NCBI GenBank assembly: GCA_019694395.1
Contig: JAIBCC010000001.1
Coordinates: 248,001 to 312,000, forward strand
Direction: 5' to 3'
Origin: Pyrinomonadaceae bacterium
Lineage (GTDB): Bacteria > Acidobacteriota > Blastocatellia > Pyrinomonadales > Pyrinomonadaceae
Length of the DNA stretch: 64,000 bases
The number at the start of each line of letters is the position of its first letter. The first letter of the stretch is position 1. Shown piece after piece: positions 43,087 to 50,236 of this stretch. The notes below the pieces were generated by a model. The model worked only from the letters and a program-made list of their open reading frames with translations. It did no database searches and was not told the DNA's origin. A program made the position numbers and the translations under genes.

Positions 43087-43123
43087 AATGTTGAACGGAT
43101 TATTAAAATTTGAGGTTTTGGAT

Positions 43124-43456
43124 ATGCTTTTATCAATTAATGACAAACCATTTATCCCGTTTTTTAGGGTTGAAAAAGGTGCAACCGAGAATATCGAATT
43201 GCTCTCCCCGATTGATAAAAGATTACATCTTAAAGAATTATTCAAATCTCATCATCGTCAAATTTTCAGACTTTGTTTACAAGTCTCAAAAAATCGGGAA
43301 ATTGCCGAAAATTTAACCGTCAATGTTTTTGTGCAATTCTTTCGTGAATTTGACAATTTAGACCGTAAACTTTTGCCTAAAGATTGTTTACGCAAATTAG
43401 CGGTAAGTCATTTAATTGACTACAAATGGCAAAAGCCCCCTGTAATTCAAAAGTAG
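43124..43456 (+). CDS. Truncated sigma-70-like protein (region 2 only)
   Basis: 110 residues from the ATG at 43124, which has GAGG eight bases upstream; an earlier ATG at 43088 lies against the leader helix and lacks a ribosome site. Residues about 37-80 match region 2 of ECF sigma factors: LKELFKSHHRQIFRLCLQVS, KNREIAENLTVNVFVQFFREF (compare 'YRRVFRLALRLTGNREDAEDLTQEVF'). Region 4, needed for -35 recognition, is missing: the protein ends 35 residues later. It may be a core-polymerase-binding modulator, a decayed sigma factor, or an anti-sigma decoy. It lies behind a sigma-54 promoter and structured leader and 61 bp before a secreted protein gene. Confidence 0.6.
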   Translation: MLLSINDKPFIPFFRVEKGATENIELLSPIDKRLHLKELFKSHHRQIFRLCLQVSKNREIAENLTVNVFVQFFREFDNLDRKLLPKDCLRKLAVSHLIDYKWQKPPVIQK

Positions 43457-43517
43457 TTACGCATTGATGATTTGAAATTGTAATTTTTTTCTAGACTAAC
43501 TTCTTCAGGAGATAATA

Positions 43518-44042
43518 ATGAACAAAAAACTATTGAATATCGCACTTTTGGCAGGACTGGCAGTTTCAGGTCTGTTGGTAACGGATAGCTTTGCACAAGG
43601 TCGCGGCGGAGGCGGCGGAGGTGGCGGTCGAGGTCCGGGTGGTCCCCCCCCAAGTTCAGGCGGATCGGGTGGCGGAATGGGAAGCGGTGGAATGCGTCGG
43701 CAAGGTCCGCCCCCATCACAAGGTGACAACACCAGCGGTCAACCACCAACGTCAGGCGACTCTTCGACAACTGAACGAAGAGGAAAGAGACCACCGCCGC
43801 CGAAAAATGAAGACGGCACGACCAATGGAGAACATCCGCCGCCAAGGGATGGAGATTCAGGTAACCGTCCAGCTCCGCCAACTGACGAAAACGGAAATCC
43901 ATTGCCACCGCCGAGTGATGGTGAAGGGTCAGGTAAACCAAGAGATCGTCGTCAGCCACCGCCAACCTCAGGTGATGGAACAAATACGCCGCCTTCGGAC
44001 ACAAACACCGGCACTAAACCGCCTAAGAAAAAGAAACCGTAG
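43518..44042 (+). CDS. Secreted Gly/Pro-rich low-complexity protein
   Basis: 174 residues. A signal peptide (1-26, IALLAGLAVSGLLVTDSFAQ|G) is followed by a Gly/Arg-rich stretch (RGGGGGGGGRGPGGPPP), then Pro/Ser/Gly/Asp-rich sequence to the end, closing in KPPKKKKP. No folded domain is expected. A different frame on the same strand and one on the opposite strand are also long and open here because of base composition; the signal peptide and the AGGAGA ribosome site mark this frame as the real one. It is probably the final exported product of the sigma-54 unit at 42869, and its tail composition resembles that of the FecR protein at 37828. Confidence 0.7.
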   Translation: MNKKLLNIALLAGLAVSGLLVTDSFAQGRGGGGGGGGRGPGGPPPSSGGSGGGMGSGGMRRQGPPPSQGDNTSGQPPTSGDSSTTERRGKRPPPPKNEDGTTNGEHPPPRDGDSGNRPAPPTDENGNPLPPPSDGEGSGKPRDRRQPPPTSGDGTNTPPSDTNTGTKPPKKKKP

Positions 44043-44054
44043 TTTCTCCAGGCT

Positions 44055-44163
44055 AGGACTTTTGTTTACGGATTGCTAATTATTGAGATTTAAGCACTTA
44101 GTTTAGTTCCTGGGTTGTCAAAGTGATAATTTCCAATAACTTCCGATCAAAAACAAAAGTCCT
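44055..44163. repeat. 109-bp element with 13-bp perfect inverted ends
   Basis: AGGACTTTTGTTT (44055-44067) and AAACAAAAGTCCT (44151-44163) are exact complements, 83 bases apart. It lies between convergent genes and might serve as a terminator-like structure. The interior carries no frame. Confidence 0.6.
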
Positions 44164-44200
44164 TTCAAATTTTAGTTTCAAAATTCCTTATTCTGAGATA

Positions 44201-45550
44201 TTAAAATCCTTCCAAAATTACCAAAGCAGTTTCCCCGCCGCCTTGTGTCACGTTGACTAGCGATTTTGAAGAAAGCCGAACCATTCCGCCGTGAACTTTT
44301 CCGCGAAACAGGAAGGGATCAAAATCAATATTGAGCAATTCCATTGAGGCTTCATCGTTAAAAGTCGGCATTTTAACTTTTTCAACCGATACTTTTTCTT
44401 GTGCAACAAAACAATTCTCCAAAGCATTTTCTAAAGCCCTATCCCATTCGGATTCAGTAGTTTCCCAACCCAAAGAAATTCCGTGTCCACCATAATCATC
44501 GTGTGGTTTAAGCGTAAATTTTTCACGCTCACGGCGGAGCAATTCGAGCAAATCAACTTCTTTTCCCTGATAAGTCGTTTTTCCGTCACGCACCCGACGA
44601 GTCCAGGGAATGTGTTTGTTAATCATTTCCAACTGTTCGTTGGTAAAGATCGAAGCGTATTTTTCATCGCTTAAAATAGCAAAACTTGTCTTTTTGTGTG
44701 GAATTTTGACGCGGAAATTATTTGCCATACAGACATTTCCATCAATGTAAGCTTTTGCCAATGGATGAGTTTCATCGAAATGCTCCAAAAACTCGTGGAT
44801 AATGACACGTTTGTAAAAAATATCAACTTCAAAATCTCCAACCCGTAAAATTTTGCCGTCATATTCAAATTCAAAAGGATTGGCAATGATGGTTTGATAA
44901 CCTTGTCCATTCCAAAAATCGCGCAAAATCTCAAACTCTGCGTAAGTTGAAACGCCTTCCCAATCAACAATTGCAATATTCGGTTTTTCTTTTCTGCCGC
45001 CTGTTTCCCGATAGCATAAATCCAGACTTTCCAAGAGTTTGAAATAAGGCTGCGGTCGCCAATGATTATTTTCCGCTAAAAAATTTTGCACTTCGGGAAC
45101 ATCGGCAAAAACTTTTTCAAACGAAATCTGGTCGCCGACTCCGGCAGGCGTTTCGGCGTTATATTCCAAAAATTTAAAATCTTCGCCGCACAAAAAAGTA
45201 TCCAAACGACTCGAAGCACAAAGACTTTGATAACGCGGATTGATTCGCGCCATTCGCTCCTCTTTTTCCGTCAAATTTATCTCCGCTAAAATCTCATTAT
45301 TTTCCAAAGCGGCTTCGGTCATTCGTTCAAACGCCTGATGCAAAATTTCACCCGCTTTTTTGATCTTTTCATAACTTGAACGCGGAAAAAAATGCGGTCT
45401 GAGAAACGGACAAATCGGACGATCATCGTGCAAAATCCCTAAATCTTGTTGAACTTTAGTTAATTTAGCAAAAAGTTCGTTATCGAATTTATGATTTTGG
45501 ATTAAAGCGGCATCTAACTTTTGAATTGATTCATCAAATTTTTGGTTCAT
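44201..45550 (-). CDS. Circularly permuted ATP-grasp family protein
   Basis: 449 residues, without signal peptide or membrane helix. The N-terminal 130 residues are helical; the core shows FKFLEYNAETPAGVGDQISF (about 130-149), IAIVDWEGVSTYAEFEILRD, VDIFYKRV, KPHDDYGGHGI and a C-terminal VHGGMVRLSSKSLVNVTQGG. The order (Asn-Glu-Pro segment early, Lys-containing nucleotide loop late) is that of circularly permuted ATP-grasp enzymes related to glutathionylspermidine synthase and YgiC/YjfC. These make amide bonds from a carboxylate and an amine with ATP. It is divergent from pspA with 200 bp between; a normal ATP-grasp gene lies on the other side, which suggests a joint envelope-stress peptide-ligase system. 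Confidence 0.8.
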   Translation of the reverse strand: MNQKFDESIQKLDAALIQNHKFDNELFAKLTKVQQDLGILHDDRPICPFLRPHFFPRSSYEKIKKAGEILHQAFERMTEAALENNEILAEINLTEKEERMARINPRYQSLCASSRLDTFLCGEDFKFLEYNAETPAGVGDQISFEKVFADVPEVQNFLAENNHWRPQPYFKLLESLDLCYRETGGRKEKPNIAIVDWEGVSTYAEFEILRDFWNGQGYQTIIANPFEFEYDGKILRVGDFEVDIFYKRVIIHEFLEHFDETHPLAKAYIDGNVCMANNFRVKIPHKKTSFAILSDEKYASIFTNEQLEMINKHIPWTRRVRDGKTTYQGKEVDLLELLRREREKFTLKPHDDYGGHGISLGWETTESEWDRALENALENCFVAQEKVSVEKVKMPTFNDEASMELLNIDFDPFLFRGKVHGGMVRLSSKSLVNVTQGGGETALVILEGF

Positions 45551-45656
45551 AGCGAAATTATAAGTGAATTTTGTTCTTTTTTAATTATATTTTTTCTAAA
45601 ACAGTTTTTTGTTTGAATTGTTGCCTTTTTATGCTATTAACTAAACAAATTTTCTT

Positions 45657-45664
45657 GCTATACT
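45657..45664 (+). promoter_or_regulatory. Extended -10 promoter element before pspA
   Basis: TGCTATACT-type extended -10 (TATACT at 45659-45664) with a poor -35 region, about 90 bp upstream of the pspA start. No sigma-54 box was found here, unlike E. coli pspA. Confidence 0.4.
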
Positions 45665-45750
45665 AAGTTGAGAAATTGCAACTTTGTCGGATGTTGTAAC
45701 GTAAAGGTTGATTGCAGTTTTGATTCTGCATAATTGAGGAGTGATAAAAG

Positions 45751-46491
45751 ATGGGATTGTGGCAAAGATTTAAGAGAATTTTTCGGGCGGGAACGGGAGC
45801 CGCTTTGGATAAATTAGAAGATCCGGAAATGGTGCTTCAACAAACTATCCGTGATATGCGTGAGCGTGTGCCGGAACTCAATAATTCAGTCGCGCAAGTA
45901 ATGGCAACCGAACGGCTTTTGGCTAAAAATAAAGAACGGCTTTCAGAAACTGTAGTAGATTTGGATTCTAAGATCAAAGCCGCCGTCAAAATGGGACGTG
46001 ATGATGTGGCAACGGCTTACATTGGTCAACTGCAGCAGGCTCAGGTTGATCTGCAAAAGACCGGAATGCAGCTTGAACACGCGCAGAATGCCTCCAAACA
46101 GGCGATGAAAGCCCGTGACAATTATGTGCTGAATATGCAAAAACGCTCTGCCGAAGCCATGCAGTTGATCAGTGCTTCAAAACAAGCCAAATTGCAGGAA
46201 CAGCTCGCGCAAACGATGGAAACCTTCAATTTGGGTGACGATTCATCAACCTTTAATGAAATGCGTGAAAAAATTGACCGCAGAGTTGCCGCTGCCGAAG
46301 CCAAACTTCAACTTGGCTCGTCAAATGTTGATGCTCAAATGCAGGACATCGAACGTGAAGCACAGGAAATGCAGCTACAGGACAAATTGTTGGAATACAA
46401 AATGAATATGGGTTTACTCGGCGGAGGCTCAAGTTCGGTTAATAACCAATTAAATGCGGGTGTTCCAGAAACCGGGAGTGAAAATAACTAA
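45751..46491 (+). CDS. pspA: PspA/IM30 family phage-shock protein
   Basis: 246 residues, nearly all helix. The N-terminal GLWQRFKRIFRAGTGAALDK amphipathic segment (membrane binding) and the LEDPEMVLQQTIRDMRERV motif (22-41) identify PspA/Vipp1. Long coiled-coil heptads follow, and AAAEAKLQLGSS near 190. PspA forms ESCRT-III-like rods and rings that stabilise the inner membrane during envelope stress. The C-terminal tail is short, Gly/Ser/Asn-rich. GAGG-type sequence precedes the ATG. It is followed by a membrane coiled-coil gene and then an ATP-grasp ligase; another ATP-grasp gene is divergent upstream. Confidence 0.93.
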   Translation: MGLWQRFKRIFRAGTGAALDKLEDPEMVLQQTIRDMRERVPELNNSVAQVMATERLLAKNKERLSETVVDLDSKIKAAVKMGRDDVATAYIGQLQQAQVDLQKTGMQLEHAQNASKQAMKARDNYVLNMQKRSAEAMQLISASKQAKLQEQLAQTMETFNLGDDSSTFNEMREKIDRRVAAAEAKLQLGSSNVDAQMQDIEREAQEMQLQDKLLEYKMNMGLLGGGSSSVNNQLNAGVPETGSENN

Positions 46492-46624
46492 GGGCAAATT
46501 ACCTGATCCTCACACGCTTTTACCTAAGCTATGATGGTTAAATGTTTTTTTGAAAAATGAATGATTTTACGGTTGAGCATTCGAGAGCAGAGTTAGCAAA
46601 ATTTAAAGAGCAAAAATAGTTTTT

Positions 46625-47476
46625 ATGGCAGATTTAGCAAAATATTCACAGGAAATTAGCAAATACAACACCAAATACGTCAAAGAAGCCGTTAAAGAGC
46701 CGGTCAATTTTTGGGGACTTGCCGGTTTTGCAGTAGCGGCGGCTTATACTCAAAGCGTAATTCCTTTGGCGATTGCTCTCATTTGTGAATTGATTTATAT
46801 GGTGGTAGTTCCTGTGATGCCTGCTTACAAACGCCTGATCAATGCTCGTGAAAAAACTCGTCTCCGTGAACTCAATAAGTCAAACCGTGAACAACTCATT
46901 AGCACTTTCAGTCCGCGTGAACGTGAAGCGGTGCTTTATCTGAAACAGCAAAAAGACAACATCATCAAAAACTACCACAAGTTTACCGGCGCACGCGAGC
47001 TTCCCAAAAATTTGGAAACACTTGAACATCGTTGGGAAGATTTTGTGGATTTGCTCGACATTTACCGCCGCCGCAAACAACATTTGAAATCCATCAATCG
47101 TCAAGCGGTTCATAATCAATTAAGCCAAGCCTATCGTGCCGCAGAAAATGCTCCTGATGAAAAAACGCGGCGCATTCAGCAAACCAATGTTGAAATTCTG
47201 AAACGCCGGATTGCATCCTTTGACGAACTCGAAAAAAGCGTCAAATTGGTTGAAGGGCAATTGCAGTCAATCGAAAACTTCTTTGGTTATTTGAATGACG
47301 AAATCGTGACAATTTCAACTCCCGACAAATTCAATATGCTTGATTTTGAGCAACTTAGCGATTCAATCACGATGACCAAACAAATGCTTGATGCAACTTC
47401 GGATGCAATGGGTGCGCTTGACGCACATAACCGCGCGATGGGAAATTACGAGCTTTTGCCGGAAACCAATCGCTGA
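46625..47476 (+). CDS. Membrane-anchored coiled-coil protein, PspA neighbour
   Basis: 283 residues. Two short hydrophobic segments near the start (about 28-48 NFWGLAGFAVAAAYTQSVIP and 49-68 LAIALICELIYMVVVPVM) form a hairpin anchor; the rest is cytoplasmic and helical with heptads (REREAVLYLKQQKDNIIKNY, LEHRWEDFVDLLDIYRRR, LVEGQLQSIENFFGYL). No catalytic motif. It follows pspA by 130 bp in the same direction, so a membrane receptor or regulator role for PspA is likely, comparable in position to PspB/PspC although not homologous to them by eye. A terminator closes the unit after this gene. Confidence 0.65.
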   Translation: MADLAKYSQEISKYNTKYVKEAVKEPVNFWGLAGFAVAAAYTQSVIPLAIALICELIYMVVVPVMPAYKRLINAREKTRLRELNKSNREQLISTFSPREREAVLYLKQQKDNIIKNYHKFTGARELPKNLETLEHRWEDFVDLLDIYRRRKQHLKSINRQAVHNQLSQAYRAAENAPDEKTRRIQQTNVEILKRRIASFDELEKSVKLVEGQLQSIENFFGYLNDEIVTISTPDKFNMLDFEQLSDSITMTKQMLDATSDAMGALDAHNRAMGNYELLPETNR

Positions 47477-47502
47477 TTCCAAGCAAAATTCAACTAAGTT
47501 TT

Positions 47503-47536
47503 AAGGACAAGAAATTAAAACTCTTGTCCTTTTCTC
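47503..47536 (+). terminator. Intrinsic terminator after the pspA unit
   Basis: Perfect 9-bp stem AAGGACAAG (47503-47511) / CTTGTCCTT (47523-47531), followed by TTTCTCTT. Confidence 0.65.
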
Positions 47537-47640
47537 TTGATACTCGCTTTCTAATAAGTTAAATTACTTGTTTCGACTATTATCGAAAATCAATTCAATA
47601 TATTTAACATTTATTTAAGAAAAGGAAATTTATAAAAACA

Positions 47641-48660
47641 ATGAAAAAAGTTGGAATTTTAGTCGGGCGTGAGCAAACTTTTCCCGAATCAATTATTAAA
47701 AGCATCAATGAAAAAGGTAAGGGCAAAATCGTAGCCGAAATGGTCAAAGTCGGCGGAATCAAAATGGATGAGCCGAAAAAATATGATTTGGTGATTGACC
47801 GTATTTCGCACGAAGTTCCGTATTATCGTGCTACTTTGAAACAAATGGCTCTGCAAGGAACTTACGTTGTCAACAACCCTTTCTGGTGGTCGGCTGACGA
47901 TAAGTTTTTCAATTTCAGTTTAGCTAACAAAATCGGCGTTGCAATTCCGAAAACCGTTCTGTTGCCGCAACACAATTATATTAAAGACATAACCAGCGAA
48001 TCACTCCGCAATCTCGAATTCCCAATCGATTGGCAAGGTGTGATTGACTACGTTGGATTCCCTGCTTTTTTAAAACCACACGACGGCGGCGGTTGGAAAA
48101 ATGTTTCTAAAATTCATTCATTAGAAGAACTTTGGTCAGAATATAATCAATCGGACAAACTCTGTATGACCTTGCAGGAAGGCATCGAATACGATCAATT
48201 TGTTCGTTGCTACTGCGTCGGTCAGGAAAAAGTTTTGATTATGCCGTATGATCCTTCAAAACCGTATCTCTCAGGAATGCAATATGTTAATGTTGATGAC
48301 TATCTCTCGCCCGAATTACACGCCCGGGTTGAAAAGGATGTTATTACCATCTGCAAAGCCTTGGGATATGATCTGAATACAGTCGAATTCGCCATCAAAG
48401 ACGGAATTCCTTATGCCATTGATTTTATGAATCCGGCTCCCGACGCTGAACTTGCTTCGGTTGGTGAAGCAAACCACAACTGGATCGTTAATGCAATGAC
48501 CGAGTTTGTTATCAAAAAATTAAGCGGTGAAACTTCTTTACCGGAATTTAATTGGTCAGGAATGATTAACCCGAACAAAGAAGTAAAAGCACCTTCCAAA
48601 AAATCAACCAAAGTGACGGCAGAAAAGAAACCTGCAACGAAAAAAGCGGTAAGCAAATAA
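47641..48660 (+). CDS. ATP-grasp ligase of unknown substrate
   Basis: 339 residues. KKVGILVGREQTFPESIIKS opens a pre-ATP-grasp domain; then KFFNFSLANKIGVAIPKTVL, the nucleotide-binding GFPAFLKPHDGGGWKNVSKI (Lys and Gly loop) and the metal-binding end AIKDGIPYAIDFMNPAPDAE mark the ATP-grasp core (about 95-280). The tail (300-339) is Lys/Thr-rich, like a nucleic-acid or membrane tether. It should activate a carboxylate as acyl-phosphate and join it to an amine or another nucleophile. It lies downstream of pspA and its membrane partner and is paired by location with the circularly permuted ATP-grasp gene at 44201. Confidence 0.82.
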   Translation: MKKVGILVGREQTFPESIIKSINEKGKGKIVAEMVKVGGIKMDEPKKYDLVIDRISHEVPYYRATLKQMALQGTYVVNNPFWWSADDKFFNFSLANKIGVAIPKTVLLPQHNYIKDITSESLRNLEFPIDWQGVIDYVGFPAFLKPHDGGGWKNVSKIHSLEELWSEYNQSDKLCMTLQEGIEYDQFVRCYCVGQEKVLIMPYDPSKPYLSGMQYVNVDDYLSPELHARVEKDVITICKALGYDLNTVEFAIKDGIPYAIDFMNPAPDAELASVGEANHNWIVNAMTEFVIKKLSGETSLPEFNWSGMINPNKEVKAPSKKSTKVTAEKKPATKKAVSK

Positions 48661-48663
48661 ATT

Positions 48664-48757
48664 TAGGCAAAACGTAAAAGATAAAGGGTAAAGCTAAATC
48701 TCAGAAATATTAGGATTTAGCTTACCCTTTTCTCTTTTCCCTTTTACTTTTCTACGG
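48664..48757. repeat. Hairpin of iterated heptamers between convergent genes
   Basis: GTAAAAG-ATAAAGG-GTAAAGC-TAAATC on the left matches GATTTAGCTTACCCTTTT and further CTTTTCC/CTTTTAC words on the right in reverse complement. It has the same architecture as the repeats at 9066, 12086 and 21170. Confidence 0.6.
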
Positions 48758-49765
48758 AATAATTAATTTTTGACCGGGCTTGATAACATTCGGGTCAGGA
48801 CCAATTACCCCCAAATTTGCTTTGTGAATCACGGTATATTTCATTGGATCGCCATAATATTTTTGGGCAATTTTTGAAAGCCAATCGCCGGGTTGAACAA
48901 CATAAGTTCGTTGACCGCCGCCGTTTCCGGGTTGAATTCCAATTCCTCCATAATTTGGCGTTTGAAAACCGGGATTGGCAGTGACCGGATTTTCTTTTTC
49001 AAGTCGGGCTTTACATTCGGCAAACACAAACCCTAATTTTTCTTTTGTCCAATTTTCTACCCGTTTTGCTCCAGCCTGATCCGCACTTGGCGTAACCAAT
49101 GAAGTTAAAACTTCTCCGGGTTCCCAAATCAAACCGGTTGGATTCGGAATATTTGTAAACGGTAGAACGGACTTTAACCAGGGAGTGCCGCCCATCCCGC
49201 CGTGGGTGGCAAAAAATTTCTCGTGGAGGAAGATCGTGCTGTTGCTTTCCCGCATAAAACCGCAATTACCAAAAGATAATCTGGAATGTGTCGTCCAAAT
49301 ATTTCTTTGCGGATAAATTACCCATTTCACAGTATCGGGAATCGGCGTGTTAAAAATAACATTTCCCCAGTTCCCCCCTTCATTACCAAGCGTATTGGTT
49401 CGATCTACAGCATCAAACAGAATTAAACCTTCGACCGGAATATTTTTGCGGTATTTAAGCCATTTTGAGACTTCTAAAACTGCTGCCGCACCCCGACTGT
49501 AACCACCCAGAAAAACTGCCTTTGCATTATTTTTTTCCCATTGTTCGACTACCCAATCGTATGCTTTTTCGGCTCTGGCACGAGTATCAAAACCACTGGT
49601 AAAAGGTCCGCGCAAATACCAGGTTTTATCGAATTGCGCTTCTTGCCATTCATTTCGCTGCAAACAGTTTACAAAACTATTTTGAAAAGATTTTTGATAA
49701 TCGCCGGGATTTTCTGCTGTTCCTTCTTCGCTTGATGTTCCGTCAATACCTGCAAAAATAATCAT
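48752..49765 (-). CDS. Alpha/beta-hydrolase (DUF2235-like) with C-terminal LysM domain
   Basis: 337 residues. The start IIFAGIDGTSSEEGT resembles the 'FDGTxN' opening of DUF2235 hydrolases, and GGYSRGAAAVLE holds the nucleophile Ser in G-Y-S-R-G. LILFDAVDRT is the strand with a following Asp, and HGGMGGTPW may hold the His. The last 50 residues are a LysM repeat (YVVQPGDWLSKIAQKYYGDP ... IKPGQKLIIP). DUF2235 proteins include type VI lipase effectors (Tle1). No signal peptide is present, so LysM may serve as a loading or targeting module for a secretion machine or for wall attachment after lysis. No secretion genes are in the window. Confidence 0.7.
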   Translation of the reverse strand: MIIFAGIDGTSSEEGTAENPGDYQKSFQNSFVNCLQRNEWQEAQFDKTWYLRGPFTSGFDTRARAEKAYDWVVEQWEKNNAKAVFLGGYSRGAAAVLEVSKWLKYRKNIPVEGLILFDAVDRTNTLGNEGGNWGNVIFNTPIPDTVKWVIYPQRNIWTTHSRLSFGNCGFMRESNSTIFLHEKFFATHGGMGGTPWLKSVLPFTNIPNPTGLIWEPGEVLTSLVTPSADQAGAKRVENWTKEKLGFVFAECKARLEKENPVTANPGFQTPNYGGIGIQPGNGGGQRTYVVQPGDWLSKIAQKYYGDPMKYTVIHKANLGVIGPDPNVIKPGQKLIIP

Positions 49766-49931
49766 TGTTTTATTTCCTCCGTTCGTTTGCAGATAAAAAA
49801 TCTGCTAATTCCTATCACTTTTGACGCGCAAGTTTGAAAAAAGTTGAAGTATTTTACGAAAAATATTTTTTGTAAATTATTGTGCAAAAAAGAATTAGTT
49901 GACTCGTCTATTAATTCTTTTTATTTTAAAA

Positions 49932-50072
49932 ATGCAGTATTTTTTCGTGAAACTACTTGGGGAAACCGAAGGTGATGACTGGCAATATGCTGTTGGTTGG
50001 AGTAATCAAAGTAAATTTTGGGATTTGGTCAAAGGAAATCTCAAGGAAAGGAGATTATTCCGTAGGAATTAG
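49932..50072 (+). other. 46-codon frame, possible gene fragment
   Basis: The frame begins MQYFFVKLLGETEGDDWQY and ends KERRLFRRN. It has protein-like composition with three Trp (DDWQYAVGWSNQSKFWDLV) but no ribosome site. It directly precedes the PD40 remnant and is probably a leftover of the same or another lost gene. Confidence 0.3.
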
Positions 50073-50092
50073 GTAATGTAACTTTACCATTT

Positions 50093-50215
50093 CAGGTTTT
50101 GCCAACTAGGAAAACCACAATTTTTGAATTTGCGTTGTCGCCCAATGGTGAAAATCTGGCAATTTCACGCTGACAAATACTAAGAGATATTGTTTTATTG
50201 CCTAATTTTGAATAA
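50093..50215 (+). pseudogene. C-terminal remnant of a PD40-repeat protein
   Basis: Read from 50093, translation gives QVLPTRKTTIFEFALSPNGE, then NLAISR, an in-frame TGA at 50171, then QILRDIVLLPNFE and the natural stop. 'F.LSPNGENLAISR....RDIVLL.NF' is the terminal blade found in PD40 regulators and kinases (compare the end of the 25443 gene: FDWSQNGKNIVYS). The rest of the gene is missing and the frame is broken. It suggests loss of a second propeller protein from this site. Confidence 0.6.
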
Positions 50216-50236
50216 GAAGTCAAATTAACAACCGAT

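Larger units (their letters stand above)
49766..50236. other. Gap with decayed coding fragments
   Basis: This 470-bp gap carries a 46-codon frame at 49932 and a broken PD40 C-terminal remnant at 50093, annotated separately. The first 165 bases would contain the promoter of the LysM-hydrolase gene; no clear boxes were found. Confidence 0.5.

Noticed and set aside
43591-44079. 162-codon + strand and 185-codon - strand frames over the Gly/Pro-rich gene
   Set aside because: Low-complexity GC-rich codons keep other frames open; only the frame at 43518 has a signal peptide and ribosome site.
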